Source: Natronolimnohabitans innermongolicus JCM 12255 (GTDB lineage Archaea > Halobacteriota > Halobacteria > Halobacteriales > Natrialbaceae). Taken from it: a stretch of DNA of 64,000 nt. The first letter of the stretch is position 1; each line of letters begins with the position of its first letter. Location: assembly GCF_000337215.1 (NCBI RefSeq), contig NZ_AOHZ01000040.1, positions 1 to 64,000 on the forward strand. The letters are read 5' to 3'. This document shows positions 52,079-61,143 of this stretch, piece by piece. The notes under the pieces were generated by a model, which was not told the origin of the DNA, did not search any database, and saw nothing but the letters and a program-made list of their open reading frames with translations. The position numbers were made by a program, and so were the translations under genes.

Positions 52079-52741
52079 ATGAGTATCGTCGCAGAGTTCA
52101 CCGTTCGATCCGAGGACTTCGCCCTCAATCACTCGCTGACCGCCGCCCCGGAGATGATCGTCGAAATCGAGCGCGTCGTCGCGACGTTCGAGGACCGAGT
52201 CATGCCGTACTTCTGGGTCAGCGGCGGCGATCAGACGACGTTCGAGGACGCGTTCCGCGAGGACGAGTCCGTTACGAACGTCACCGCGATCGACGAGGTC
52301 GAGAACGCGAGGCTGTACCGAGCCGAGTGGACCCAGAACATCGAGACGGTCGTCTACGCCTACGTCGAGATCGGCGCGACGATCCTCCAGGCGATCGGGC
52401 GGAACGAGAACTGGGAACTGCGGATGCGCTTCGACGACCGAAACAAGCTCTCGGCGTTTCAGCGCTACTGCGACGAGAACGACATCGCCTTCGAACTCAC
52501 GCAGCTCAAAGAACAGCAACAGCCGATGGCGAGCGCTCAGTACGATCTGACGCCGAAACAACGCGAGACGTTGGTGACCGCCCTCGAGGAGGGCTACTAC
52601 GACGTCCCACAGTCGGTGACGATGAGCGAACTGGCCGAGGAGATCGGGATCTCCCAGCAGGCGCTCTCGAAGCGTTTTCACCACGGCCACCGGAACCTCA
52701 TCGCCAGCGTCCTGACCGTTAGCCACCCGGACGACGAGTAA
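52079..52741 (+). CDS. Bat-type HTH regulator (paralogue of 24941-25609)
   Basis: 220 residues. Same layout as the first copy: sensor part MSIVAEFTVRSEDFALNHSL, PYFWVSGGDQTTFEDAF, ARLYRAEWTQNIETVVYAYVE, then HTH_10 at about 150-213 with QYDLTPKQRETLVTALEEGYY and EIGISQQALSKRFHHGHRNL. The two copies agree at most positions, and PMASAQYDLTP is identical. The recognition helix differs (QQALSKRFHHGHRNL against QQTLSNRFRAAYKNL), so their targets may differ. It follows a frameshifted gene by 30 bases. A probable transcription regulator; the signal is unknown. Confidence 0.9.
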   Translation: MSIVAEFTVRSEDFALNHSLTAAPEMIVEIERVVATFEDRVMPYFWVSGGDQTTFEDAFREDESVTNVTAIDEVENARLYRAEWTQNIETVVYAYVEIGATILQAIGRNENWELRMRFDDRNKLSAFQRYCDENDIAFELTQLKEQQQPMASAQYDLTPKQRETLVTALEEGYYDVPQSVTMSELAEEIGISQQALSKRFHHGHRNLIASVLTVSHPDDE

Positions 52742-53000
52742 CGCGGCGTCTCGACCTGAACGGTCCGACTTAAATTAGGCGTGAATACAACCCCCCCGTC
52801 CATAGGCATCGCGGCGGTACTGTGAGGTATGCCCGACACACCGAACGGAACGGACGCCCGTCACCGTCGTCGATCCGCCAGTCACACCCTCGAGCGTCGG
52901 GGGAACACGATGGCACTCGGCCCTTCGATCAGGGTCGACCGACGCGAAGCCGGCGCACAGCGCCGCGAAATCGCAGTCGAACGCGCGGTCGGTGGGTGAA

Positions 53001-53201
53001 ATGTCCGTCGACGACGACTGGCTCAAAGTCGCGGCGAGGTGTCGCGAGTGTGGCGCCGTCTATTCGGCGTGGGTCCGGTCGGACGACTCGGTCCAACCGA
53101 TCGGACGGAAAGACGGCTGTCGGTGCGGGGCCACGACGTTCCAGCCGCTCTCGAAACGGAACGACGCCGACGCTCCCGCCGCGCGCAACGGCAGCGACTG
53201 A
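53001..53201 (+). CDS. Small zinc-ribbon protein
   Basis: 66 residues (MSVDDDWLKVAARCRECGAVYSAW...). RCRECGAVYSAW holds one CxxC pair and GCRCGATTFQPL holds a CxC, giving a plausible zinc site with strands between them. The C-terminus is polar. It is preceded by a 258-base gap and followed by a convergent permease gene. The frame from 52992 adds three residues only; ATG 53001 is chosen. Function unknown. Confidence 0.65.
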   Translation: MSVDDDWLKVAARCRECGAVYSAWVRSDDSVQPIGRKDGCRCGATTFQPLSKRNDADAPAARNGSD

Positions 53202-53395
53202 TCGTTACTCGAGGCGGGATTCCGATTGTTGCCCTCGGTACGATCGCTCACTCTCACACGTCCGATCACGTACCGATTCCGACGCCAGCGACCGCGACGG
53301 CCACTCCGACGAGAACTGCCGGGCGGCCTCGGCGCCCGCTCGAGGACGTGTAACCGAAAGTCGACGCGGGGCCACCGCGAGTTACGACGTTTTGA

Positions 53396-54799
53396 TCAGT
53401 CGTCGCTCGGGCCGGCCGCGGGCGCGTCCGATTCGACGGGAGCCGCGCTCGAGCCGGTTTCGGGGGCGTCGAACAGCGGACTCTGCTCGCCGGGAACGAA
53501 CGTGTTGAGAAGCAGCGCCGACAGCGCGGCCATGATAACCGGCTGACTGAAGAACGTCTCGGCGGCGTTTGGCAGTCCGGCCAGCGCCTCCGGCGTCGTC
53601 GCGACGCCGAGGCCGAGACCGAGCGAGACGGCCACGATAACCATGTTGCGCCGCTCGAGTTCCGTGTGGGTCACGATCAGTCGAACGCCGCTGGCCGCGA
53701 CCATCCCGGCCATGAGCAAGACGGCACCGCCGAAAACGGCGCTCGGGATCGTCGTCACGACGGCGCCAACCATCGGGCTAAGGCCAAGAATCGCCAGAAT
53801 AACGCCGCTGATACCGACCACGTGACGGCTCATCACGCCGGTGAAGTTGACGATCCCGACGTTCTGCGAGAACGAGGTGATCGGGAAGGCGGCGAAGACG
53901 GCGCCGAGCGAGCTCAGGATACCGTCGTTGAACAGCCCACCGCGGAACTCGTCGTTCGTGGGGTTTCGCCCCTCAGCAGCCGTGACGCCGGACATGTCGC
54001 CGACGGTTTCCATCGCGGAAACGAGGAAGAGAAACGCGAACGTAACGATCGCGACCGGTTCGAACTCGAAGCCGAATCGGGTGGGTTCGGGAACGGCGAA
54101 CAGGGCGGCGTCACCGACGGGACTGAAGTCGACCAGCCCGAAGGCGATAGCCGCGACGTACCCGACGACGATCGCAGCGAGAACGCTGAGAATTCGGGTA
54201 ATACCTCGAGTGAACATGTTTAGGCTGACGGCGATTCCCAACACGAGGGCAGCCAGTCCGATGTGGTGAAGTGCGCCGAGTTCACCCGCCTCTTCGGCCG
54301 CGGAGCCGCCGGCCGCGTACTCCATCCCGACGGGAATGAGGTAGAGGCCGATGATGACGACGACGAGGCCGGTAACCAGCGGCGGGAAGAAGGGTTTGAC
54401 GCGGGAGAACTGCCAGCCGATGAGGCCCTCGACCACGAAGCCGGTTACGAGAATCGCGCCGAAGACGGCGGCCATCCCGTAGTCGACGCCGATCGATATC
54501 GACGCCCCGACGAACGTGAAACTCGAGCCCATGACGATCGGCAGTCGCGCGCCGACCGGGCCGATCGTGTAGGCCTGAATCATCGTCGCCAGCCCCGAGA
54601 ACAGCAAGACCATCTGTACGATGTACGCGGTGTCGGCGGGACCGAGCCCGACACCGCCCGCGACGACGTACGCCACGGCCGTCGCCGGTACGATCATAAC
54701 TGCGACGTGCTGTAAGCCGAGCAGAATCGACTTCGGCCATGGCGGTTTGTCGTCGAGTTCGTACTCCAGGTCGATGGCCCCATCCGAATTGTTCGGCAT
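53396..54799 (-). CDS. NCS2-family nucleobase permease (uracil/xanthine type)
   Basis: 467 residues from ATG 54799. The first half has LLGLQHVAVMIVPATAVAYVV, FSGLATMIQAYTIGPVGARLPIVMGSSFTFVG and the AVFGAILVTGFVVEGLIG helix. The second half carries SAMETVGDMSGVTAAEGR (family motif with Glu), GGLFNDGILSSLGAVFAAFPITSFSQNVGIVNFTGVMSRHVVG, where SQNVG is the substrate-binding signature, and VPSAVFGGAVLLMAGM-like segments. Twelve to fourteen helices are expected. It takes up xanthine, urate or uracil by proton or sodium symport. The Hpt gene upstream on the same strand suggests purines. The acidic tail (about 440-467) is halophile-like. Confidence 0.91.
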   Translation of the reverse strand: MPNNSDGAIDLEYELDDKPPWPKSILLGLQHVAVMIVPATAVAYVVAGGVGLGPADTAYIVQMVLLFSGLATMIQAYTIGPVGARLPIVMGSSFTFVGASISIGVDYGMAAVFGAILVTGFVVEGLIGWQFSRVKPFFPPLVTGLVVVIIGLYLIPVGMEYAAGGSAAEEAGELGALHHIGLAALVLGIAVSLNMFTRGITRILSVLAAIVVGYVAAIAFGLVDFSPVGDAALFAVPEPTRFGFEFEPVAIVTFAFLFLVSAMETVGDMSGVTAAEGRNPTNDEFRGGLFNDGILSSLGAVFAAFPITSFSQNVGIVNFTGVMSRHVVGISGVILAILGLSPMVGAVVTTIPSAVFGGAVLLMAGMVAASGVRLIVTHTELERRNMVIVAVSLGLGLGVATTPEALAGLPNAAETFFSQPVIMAALSALLLNTFVPGEQSPLFDAPETGSSAAPVESDAPAAGPSDD

Positions 54800-54888
54800 G
54801 CTATACCCGCCTCGTAACGAGTCGGTGTACAAAAAGTCTCGTATGTGAGCTCATTATGGGCCTTCCACAGCCCGAATGTGTTCACGAA

Positions 54889-54916
54889 CGTGCATCAATT
54901 CGTGCACGGACGTGCA
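54889..54916. promoter_or_regulatory. Three helically spaced CGTGCA repeats upstream of the permease
   Basis: CGTGCA occurs at 54889, 54901 and 54911, spaced 12 and 10 bases, about 90-117 bases before the permease ATG at 54799. Spacing near a helical turn suggests a multimeric regulator site. TTCACGAACG lies immediately before and may add a half site. Confidence 0.45.
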
Positions 54917-54984
54917 GTGCAACTGGACGCGACACGACGACCGCGGGTCCCGCCGAGGCGGACTCGAGAACGAAGAGTCGCCGC

Positions 54985-55530
54985 TCAGTGAACGATTACG
55001 TCGCCGTCTTCGACGGTAATGTCCAGCAAGCTGGTCGCCTCGAATTTGGTGTCGTCGAGCGCCGACGGACCCACCTTCCGCATGATCACGACGACGTCGA
55101 CGATGTCGGCGCCGATGTCGTCCAAGGCCTCGCAGATCGCCGCCAGCGTGCCGCCCGTCGAGAGCATGTCGTCGACGATGACGACTCGGTCGCCCTCCTC
55201 GACGTCGTTGATGTACATCTCCGACTCCGAGTAGCCCGTCTCCTGGTGGAGCGACACTTCGCCCTCGAGGCCGTACTCGCGCTTGCGGATCACGACCAGC
55301 GGGATGTCGGTCTGTAAGGACAGCGCCGTCGCGAGGTGGATCCCCATCGCCTCGGGGGCGACGATCTTGTCGACGTTCAGGTCGATCGTCCGCATGACCT
55401 CGACGACGACCTCGCGCAGGAGGTCGGGATCGAGCCGCGGGACGCCGTTGCTGATCGGATGTACCAGATACTCGTAGCCGCCTTTGTCGATGATCGGTGC
55501 CTCGTCGAGCGACTCGATGAGCTTCTCCAT
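54985..55530 (-). CDS. hpt: Hypoxanthine/guanine phosphoribosyltransferase
   Basis: 181 residues. The PRPP-binding motif is [21 protein letters not shown], and the upstream [35 protein letters not shown] segment matches archaeal HGPRT/adenine-like type I PRTases. It condenses hypoxanthine or guanine with PRPP to IMP or GMP. With the NCS2 permease gene 186 bases downstream on the same strand and the adenine deaminase gene at 3.9 kb, it forms a purine salvage set. Archaeal HPRT and the GfcR regulators share this fold, but the absence of an N-terminal helix-turn-helix argues for the enzyme. Confidence 0.87.
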   Translation of the reverse strand: MEKLIESLDEAPIIDKGGYEYLVHPISNGVPRLDPDLLREVVVEVMRTIDLNVDKIVAPEAMGIHLATALSLQTDIPLVVIRKREYGLEGEVSLHQETGYSESEMYINDVEEGDRVVIVDDMLSTGGTLAAICEALDDIGADIVDVVVIMRKVGPSALDDTKFEATSLLDITVEDGDVIVH

Positions 55531-55600
55531 ACGGCCGGTTGGTGGAATCCGTGCAAAAGCGAATCGCTCTCGCTTCGACCGGACTGCAGCGCGCGCCCGA

Positions 55601-56002
55601 TCACTCGCCGGTCGGAAACTCGCGTTCCCGCTCGAGTCGCTGACAGCCGACGACCAGGCGGTCCGGAAGCGCGGCCGCGTTCGTATGAAGCGCCTCGAAC
55701 ACCGCCGCGGCGTCCTCGAATCGCGGGCCGCGGGACGCCCGCAAGGGATCTGTCTCCCACTCGACGAACTCCATCGTGGCCAACATCGGAAGGTGGACGT
55801 GCTGTAACTCGAGTCGCAGGCGCTCGGGGTCGGCGGGAACGTTCGGATTCATCGCTTGCGCCGGAAGCGAGACCGACTGCTCGCGCGACGCATCGAGCAG
55901 GGAGATGATTAGCTGTCGCCGCGGTTCGGCCGAGAGCGCTTCGAACACGCGGTCCCACCGATCTATGGCTCGCCGTCCGTTCTCGAACCGCATTTCGGTC
56001 AT
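55601..56002 (-). CDS. DUF7344-like winged-helix protein (third of three)
   Basis: 133 residues. The N-terminal [24 protein letters not shown] is a winged-helix start as in ArsR-type domains; the signature [20 protein letters not shown] occupies about 75-93 and matches the HVHxPKLA box of the 25684 and 26747 proteins. The C-terminus is acidic. Probably a DNA-binding regulator. ATG 56002 follows an AT-rich stretch (TATTGATGATAAAATG on the plus strand, about 56018-56034) that includes the expected TATA region. It is divergent from nothing nearby on its 5' side. Confidence 0.8.
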   Translation of the reverse strand: MTEMRFENGRRAIDRWDRVFEALSAEPRRQLIISLLDASREQSVSLPAQAMNPNVPADPERLRLELQHVHLPMLATMEFVEWETDPLRASRGPRFEDAAAVFEALHTNAAALPDRLVVGCQRLEREREFPTGE

Positions 56003-56159
56003 GCAACAATAATTGATATTGATGATAAAATGCTTTCCGGGGAATTCGCCCCGATCCGCGCCGCAAACCGACCCAACAGCTGAATTAACGGTGGAGATGG
56101 CAGACAGAAATCATCGTCCAATATTCTCCGTCGTCTCCGGCGTGTTACGACCGAAGGCC

Positions 56160-56918
56160 CTACGGAAGCGAGACGGCATCCAGTTCGATCCGCGTCGGTT
56201 CCGGGACTGATTCGCTCGAGACGGCGTACTCACCGCGTTCGACCGCCGACTCCTGGCCGTCCGCGCGTTCGTCGCCGGTCAGGACGATCACACCGTCGGC
56301 GAGCAGCGGCGCGAGAACCCCGGCGGCGACGGCTTTCGGATCCGAGAGCGGTTCCCGAACGACGACGCGGTCGCCCTCCTCGAGGCCGTGCGTCTCGACG
56401 ACGTCGCTCGCGGCCGCGAGCGCGTCAGCGTGGCTCACGGTCCGCTCCCCATCCGTCAGGATCGTCGTCTCGGAGTCGATATCGAGCGGCGGAAAGGCCG
56501 GGTTCTCGGTCCAGACGCCGGCGTCGAAGTGGTGGATATCCGGTTGCTCGGGCTTCGTTCCGTACCCGATTCGCTGGGCGCCCCGCGGAAGGTCGTAGGT
56601 TTCGGACTCGAGGTCGCGAACCGGCGCCACGAGCGCCCGGAAATCCTCGACGTCGGTCAGATCCGCCGGTGGATCGAACCTGGTCGTCCCCTCGAGCAGC
56701 GTCGTCCCGAAGAAGGCGAGCAACGAGAGCGGATTCTCGCCGGCGATACCGACGGTGACGCCCTTTCGGACGCCCGAGTGTCGAAGGAAGTTCCCCGACT
56801 TCCAGGCCGTCGTACACAGCCAGTGGTGGTCGAACTCCCGACCCGTCGCGTCGACCAGCGACGGTCGGTCGTTCCGGAGTTCACGCGTGAGCAGCTCGTC
56901 GACTGTCGCGGCGGTCAT
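56160..56918 (-). CDS. Acyl-CoA synthetase-like protein without the catalytic core
   Basis: 252 residues from ATG 56918. Residues about 18-80 (LVDATGREFDHHWLCTTAWKSGNFLRHSGV, then VTVGIAGENPLSLLAFFGTTLLEGTTRF) resemble the N-terminal nucleotide-side subdomain of AMP-forming acyl-CoA ligases. Near 165-225 a weaker repeat, TILTDGERTVSHADALAAASDVV then LEEGDRVVVREPLSDPKAVAAGVLAPLL, looks like the same unit again. The YTSGTTG loop, the Asp/Glu of the adenylate site and the swinging C-terminal domain are all missing. It may be a regulatory or decayed relative; its own function is unknown. The longer frame to 57218 is not supported. Confidence 0.65.
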   Translation of the reverse strand: MTAATVDELLTRELRNDRPSLVDATGREFDHHWLCTTAWKSGNFLRHSGVRKGVTVGIAGENPLSLLAFFGTTLLEGTTRFDPPADLTDVEDFRALVAPVRDLESETYDLPRGAQRIGYGTKPEQPDIHHFDAGVWTENPAFPPLDIDSETTILTDGERTVSHADALAAASDVVETHGLEEGDRVVVREPLSDPKAVAAGVLAPLLADGVIVLTGDERADGQESAVERGEYAVSSESVPEPTRIELDAVSLP

Positions 56919-57076
56919 ACCCGCTACTCGCGGCCGAGTCGAAAAAAGCACGCCGACTCGAGTCGACCGGAGTCGCGATTTCGGCCGTCGCCCGACGGCG
57001 TCTCGCGGCCGGAATCGGTCTGCTCCGACGGAGCCTGCAGTGGGTCGTCCCAGTTTCTGGGAACCGGACGCGACAG

Positions 57077-57084
57077 CTTTTATC
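57077..57084 (+). promoter_or_regulatory. TATA-like box for the HalOD1 gene
   Basis: CTTTTATC lies 21-28 bases before ATG 57105. Confidence 0.45.
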
Positions 57085-57104
57085 ATCCACAGCCAGCATC
57101 CAGT

Positions 57105-57347
57105 ATGGAACACGGGTGCTACCGGTGGGAACACGACGCCGAATCGGTGGCGGTCGCCGTCGCCGACGCGGTGTCGTCGGTGACGAACGTCCCGCACGAC
57201 GAACTGGAGCCGATTCACGACCGCGTAGACGGCGACGCTCTGAACGCGCTCGTCGAACGGAGCGACGACATTCGGATCTGCTTCGAGTACGCCGGCTTCG
57301 ACGTCGAAGTCCGGACGGACGAGATTCGACTGACCGAACGTCCGTGA
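57105..57347 (+). CDS. HalOD1 output-domain protein
   Basis: 80 residues. SVAVAVADAVSSVTNVPHDELEPIHDRVDGDALNALVERSDD then ICFEYAGFDVEVRTDEIRL matches the single HalOD1 domain, which in larger haloarchaeal proteins sits at the end of response regulators. The Pro-x-x-His/Asp-x-x-Asp/Asp-x-x-Leu layout of the family is visible as LEPIHDRVDGDAL. As a stand-alone domain it may bind a small molecule or another regulator. A TATA-like box lies 21-28 bases upstream. It is divergent from the acyl-CoA ligase-like gene and converges on dnaJ. Confidence 0.85.
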   Translation: MEHGCYRWEHDAESVAVAVADAVSSVTNVPHDELEPIHDRVDGDALNALVERSDDIRICFEYAGFDVEVRTDEIRLTERP

Positions 57348-57377
57348 CGTCGCGGCGTCGGTCGCCGAGTCGCAGAT

Positions 57378-58538
57378 CTAGAACGCCCGTTTGATCTTCT
57401 CGAAGAACCCCTCCTTGACCTCGATTTCGTCGCCGCCAGCCTCGGCGAACGCCTCGAGCGCCTCGCGCTGTTCCTCATTTAAACTCTCGGGTGTGACGAC
57501 CTGCACCTGCACGAAGAGGTCGCCGTGGCCCCGGCCCCGGAGACGCGGCATGCCCTTCCCCTCGAGGCGGAAGGTCTCGCCGCTCTGAGTAGCCGTGGGA
57601 ACGTCGAACTCGACGGCGCCGTCGAGCGTCGGTACTTCGACGGTGTCGCCGAAGGTCGCCTGCGGGAACGAAATCGGCAGTCGGTACTGGAGGTCGTCGC
57701 CCTCGCGCTCGAAGTCCTCGTGCTCGCGGACCGAGACGTCGATCAGGAGGTCGCCGCGACGGCCGCCCTCGGGACTCGGCGCGCCCTCGCGTTCCATCCG
57801 AAGCGTCTGGCCCTCCTGAATGCCAGCGGGAACCTCGACGGTGAGCGTCGCCTCGTTGCGGACGTAGCCCTCGCCGCGACAGTCGCCACAGGTTTCGGAG
57901 TAGAGCGTGCCCTCGCCCTCACAGCGCGGACAGGCGGTCGTCTGCTGGACGCGACCGAGCGGTGTCTGCTGGACCTGCGTCACCTGCCCGCGGCCCTGAC
58001 ACTCCGGACACGTCTCCGAGTCGGCCTCCGGCGGATGGCCCTCGCCCTCGCACGTGTCACACTCCTCCGGGCGCTCGACGGTGAACTGCTTCTGGGCGCC
58101 CTCGTAGGCCTCCTCTAGGTCGATCTCGAGTTCGGTTCGGAGGTCGCGGCCCTTGCGCGGGCGTCGGCGCCCGCGGCCGCCGCCACCGCCGAAGACCTGC
58201 TCGAAGATGTCGCCGAGACCGCCGCCGCCCATCCCGCCGCCGCCCATGCCGCCGAACGGGTCGCCGCCCATGCCGCCCATGCCGCCTTCGCTGGCGTCGA
58301 AGCCGTGTTTCTCGGCCTGCTCGTAGCGGTCGTGGCCCATTCGGTCGTAGGCCTGACGTTTCTCCTCGTCAGTGAGGACCTTCTTCGCCTTCTGGATCTT
58401 CTTGAATTTCTCCTCGGCGTCGGGATCGTCGCTGACGTCCGGGTGATACTCCGTGGCCTTCTCCCGATAGGCCTGCTTGATCTCCTCGGCGGAGGCGTCG
58501 GAACTCACGCCGAGTACGTCGTAGAAGTCCTCGCTCAT
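57378..58538 (-). CDS. dnaJ: DnaJ co-chaperone
   Basis: 386 residues. The J domain carries the essential HPD in EYHPDVSDDPDAEEKFKKIQ (about residue 32). A Gly/Phe-rich linker with GMGGDPFGGMGGGGMGG follows. Four zinc-binding repeats are seen: CDTCEGEG, CPECQGRG, CPRCEGEG and CGDCRGEG (about 155-215). The C-terminal substrate domain runs to the end, with GKGMPRLRGRGHGDL as the characteristic loop. It delivers unfolded clients to DnaK and stimulates its ATPase. It is the last of grpE-dnaK-dnaJ, but a 480-base gap after dnaK contains repetitive sequence and a hairpin, so it may have its own promoter. Confidence 0.97.
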   Translation of the reverse strand: MSEDFYDVLGVSSDASAEEIKQAYREKATEYHPDVSDDPDAEEKFKKIQKAKKVLTDEEKRQAYDRMGHDRYEQAEKHGFDASEGGMGGMGGDPFGGMGGGGMGGGGLGDIFEQVFGGGGGRGRRRPRKGRDLRTELEIDLEEAYEGAQKQFTVERPEECDTCEGEGHPPEADSETCPECQGRGQVTQVQQTPLGRVQQTTACPRCEGEGTLYSETCGDCRGEGYVRNEATLTVEVPAGIQEGQTLRMEREGAPSPEGGRRGDLLIDVSVREHEDFEREGDDLQYRLPISFPQATFGDTVEVPTLDGAVEFDVPTATQSGETFRLEGKGMPRLRGRGHGDLFVQVQVVTPESLNEEQREALEAFAEAGGDEIEVKEGFFEKIKRAF

Positions 58539-58984
58539 TCGTTGTGCAACCGATACTCGCTTGCGACACTTGAAACGAACGTTCCAAACGTACCTTTTTT
58601 ACCGGGGTCCTCACGCGCCGTCGGCGCGTTCGAACCCCGCCAAAAAATCTACGCTAAAAAAGGCCGCTCGCTCACTCCGTTCGCTCGCGGTGAGTGGACG
58701 TTCTCGATCCGTGTTCAGCACTCGAGGCCTTCTCGAGTGGTGCGAACGGGCCTTTGTCCCATACGCAGAAATCGGCCGGGGAGAGCGTGGCAACTCCTCG
58801 TTGCCCCGTCTTCGAAAAATTCGCTTCGCTCACTTTTCGAAACTACGATGGACTCGCTTGCTCACGGGTCGGTTCCCTCCCCGTTCGCTCCTCGAAGCGC
58901 TCCGTCGTCGCGCCTCGCACCGCTCGCCCATCGAGCCGACGAAGACGACTCGTCCTTTCAGTTCTCGTCGTCTTCGTCGACGTC
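58539..58984. other. dnaK-dnaJ gap with a haloarchaeal palindromic repeat
   Basis: About 446 bases with no coding bias in any frame. GCGCCGTCGGCGC (about 58613-58625) and CGCTCGCTCACTCCGTTCGCTCGCGG (about 58668-58693) are compact palindromes. The part from about 58605 to 58740 resembles a dispersed intergenic repeat I associate with many haloarchaeal genomes; this attribution is from memory. The dnaJ promoter must also lie at the left end. Confidence 0.5.
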
Positions 58985-59001
58985 GTCAGACTACGTCTGA
59001 C
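58985..59001 (-). terminator. Hairpin after dnaK
   Basis: GTCAGAC and GTCTGAC form a perfect 7-bp stem around TAC, 18 bases past the dnaK stop. No T-run follows on the minus strand, so its role in termination is uncertain. Confidence 0.45.
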
Positions 59002-59018
59002 GGGCTGAAGACGACGAC

Positions 59019-60956
59019 TTACTCGTCGTCGTCTTCAACGTCTTCGAAGTCGGCGTCGACGAACTCCTCGTCCTCGCCGCCAGCGGCACCCTCGGGACCG
59101 GGGTTCGGGCCGCCGCCCATGCCGCCCATGCCGGCTCCCGCAGCGCCGCCAGCCGCACCGCCTGCGGCGCCGCCGGCTGCACCACCAGCACCGCCGGCAC
59201 CTGCGGCACCAGCCTGCTGGTGAATCTGCTTGCCGATCTCCTGCAGTTCCGTGCTCAGGTTCTCGGTCGCGGCTTCGATATCCTCGGCGTCGGCGTCACT
59301 GTCGTCGATCGTCTCCTCGAGATCCTCGATCGCGGCCTCGATGTCGCCGCGCAGGTCGTCGTCGACCTGCTCGTCGTTCTCCTCGAGGAGCGTCTCGGCG
59401 CGCTGGATCGTGGCCTCGGCGGTGTTGCGGGCCTCGATGCGCTCGCGCTTCTTTTTGTCCTCTTCGGCGTGTTTCTCGGCTTCGGCCTGCATCTTGTCGA
59501 TCTCGGCGTCGGAGAGGCCGGCGCCGCCCTCGATGGTGATCTCCTCGGACTCGCCGCTGCCCTTGTCCTCCGCGGAGACGTTGACGATGCCGTTCTCGTC
59601 GATGGAGAACGTGACCTCGATCTGCGGGGTGCCCGCGGGCGCTGGCGGGATGCCGGTCAGGTGGAACTCGCCGAGCATCTCGTTTTTCTCGGCCAGTTCG
59701 CGCTCGCCCTGGAAGACCCGAACCTGCACGGAGGTCTGGTTGTCCGCCGCGGTGGTGAAGATCTTCGACTCCTCGGTCGGAATCGTCGTGTTCTTCTCGA
59801 TGAGGCGCTCGAAGAGGCCGCCCTTGACCTCGATACCGAGCGAGAGGGGCGTGACGTCCAGCAGGACGATGTCGTCGACTTCGCCGCCGAGGACGCCGCC
59901 CTGAATCGCGGCGCCGAGCGCGACGGCCTCGTCGGGGTTGACGTTCTTCTGTGGCTCCTTGCCCGTCAGCTCCTCGACTTTCTCCGCAACCTGTGGCATC
60001 CGCGTGGAGCCGCCCACGAGGAGGACTTCGTCGATCTCGTCCGCTTCGTAGCCCGCGTCCTCGAGCGCCTGCTCGGTCGGCTCGACGGTGCGGTCGATGA
60101 GGTCGCTGGTGAGCGACTCGAACTTGGCACGCGTGAGGGATTCCTCGAGGTGGATCGGACCGTCGTCCGTCGCCGTAATGAACGGCAGGTTAATCTCGGT
60201 CTCCTTGCGCGAGGAGAGTTCGATCTTGGCCTCTTCGGCGGCGTCTTTGAGTCGCTGGAGGGCCTGTCGATCCTCGCGGAGGTCGATGTCGTGTTCGTCC
60301 TCGAACTGCTCGGCGAGCCAGTCGATGACGGCCTCGTCCCAGTCGTCGCCGCCGAGGTCGTTGTCACCGTTGGTGGCGACGACCTCGTAGACGCCGCCGC
60401 CGAGGTCGAGGATCGAAACGTCGAACGTCCCGCCGCCGAGGTCGTAGACGAGGACGGTCTGGTCGGAGTCGTCGTCGAGACCGTAGGCCATCGACGCCGC
60501 GGTGGGCTCGTTGATGATACGCTCGACCTCGAAGCCGGCGATCTCGCCGGCGTCTTTGGTCGCCTGGCGCTGTCGGTCGGAGAAGTACGCAGGCACCGTG
60601 ATGACGGCCTTCTCGATCTCGTCGCCCAGGTAGTCCTCGGCGTCGCGTTTGATCTTCTGGAGGATCATCGCCGAGATCTGCTCGGGCGTGTACTCCTCGT
60701 CTTCGATCTCGACGGTATAATCGTCCTCGCCGATGTGACGCTTGATCGACTGAATCGTCTTCTCGGGGTTCTGTACGGCCTGGTTCTTCGCCGGTTTGCC
60801 GACGAGTCGCTCCTCATCGTCGGTAAAGGCGACGACGGAGGGCGTCGTCCGTTCGCCCTCGGCGTTGACGATGATCTCCGGATCGCCGCCTTCCATCACC
60901 GCGAACGCGCTGTTCGTCGTCCCCAGGTCGATTCCGAGAATTTTGTTGCTCGCCAT
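59019..60956 (-). CDS. dnaK: DnaK (Hsp70) chaperone
   Basis: 645 residues. The ATPase half starts [17 protein letters not shown], with [47 protein letters not shown] and [10 protein letters not shown]. The substrate domain follows after a [14 protein letters not shown] linker, and the lid ends in a Gly/Ala-rich segment plus acidic [16 protein letters not shown]. All nucleotide-contact residues of bacterial-type Hsp70 are present. It folds and protects proteins using DnaJ and GrpE, both encoded beside it. A TATA-like CTTTAAAA is at 27-34 bases before ATG 60956, indicating a separate leaderless promoter in addition to any read-through from grpE. Confidence 0.97.
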   Translation of the reverse strand: MASNKILGIDLGTTNSAFAVMEGGDPEIIVNAEGERTTPSVVAFTDDEERLVGKPAKNQAVQNPEKTIQSIKRHIGEDDYTVEIEDEEYTPEQISAMILQKIKRDAEDYLGDEIEKAVITVPAYFSDRQRQATKDAGEIAGFEVERIINEPTAASMAYGLDDDSDQTVLVYDLGGGTFDVSILDLGGGVYEVVATNGDNDLGGDDWDEAVIDWLAEQFEDEHDIDLREDRQALQRLKDAAEEAKIELSSRKETEINLPFITATDDGPIHLEESLTRAKFESLTSDLIDRTVEPTEQALEDAGYEADEIDEVLLVGGSTRMPQVAEKVEELTGKEPQKNVNPDEAVALGAAIQGGVLGGEVDDIVLLDVTPLSLGIEVKGGLFERLIEKNTTIPTEESKIFTTAADNQTSVQVRVFQGERELAEKNEMLGEFHLTGIPPAPAGTPQIEVTFSIDENGIVNVSAEDKGSGESEEITIEGGAGLSDAEIDKMQAEAEKHAEEDKKKRERIEARNTAEATIQRAETLLEENDEQVDDDLRGDIEAAIEDLEETIDDSDADAEDIEAATENLSTELQEIGKQIHQQAGAAGAGGAGGAAGGAAGGAAGGAAGAGMGGMGGGPNPGPEGAAGGEDEEFVDADFEDVEDDDE

Positions 60957-60982
60957 CGTGACCGGCTATTGTGCGCACTTTG

Positions 60983-60990
60983 TTTTAAAG
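60983..60990 (-). promoter_or_regulatory. TATA-like box for dnaK
   Basis: CTTTAAAA on the minus strand lies 27-34 bases before the dnaK ATG. Confidence 0.5.
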
Positions 60991-61143
60991 GTTACTAGGG
61001 CGATCCAGCGGCCGAATAAAATATCCGGAATGAGCTACAGCGGCGGCGCTCAGCGGCCACAACGCGTAAATACCACGATAGGATGAAAACGTTGTTTCGG
61101 ACGGATCGAACGGAACAGAGCTGTCAGCCGCCCGTCTCGTCGG

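Noticed and set aside
59220-60998. 592-residue open frame on the plus strand
   Set aside because: Complementary to dnaK with Leu/Val/Asp-rich composition and no motif; a shadow of dnaK.
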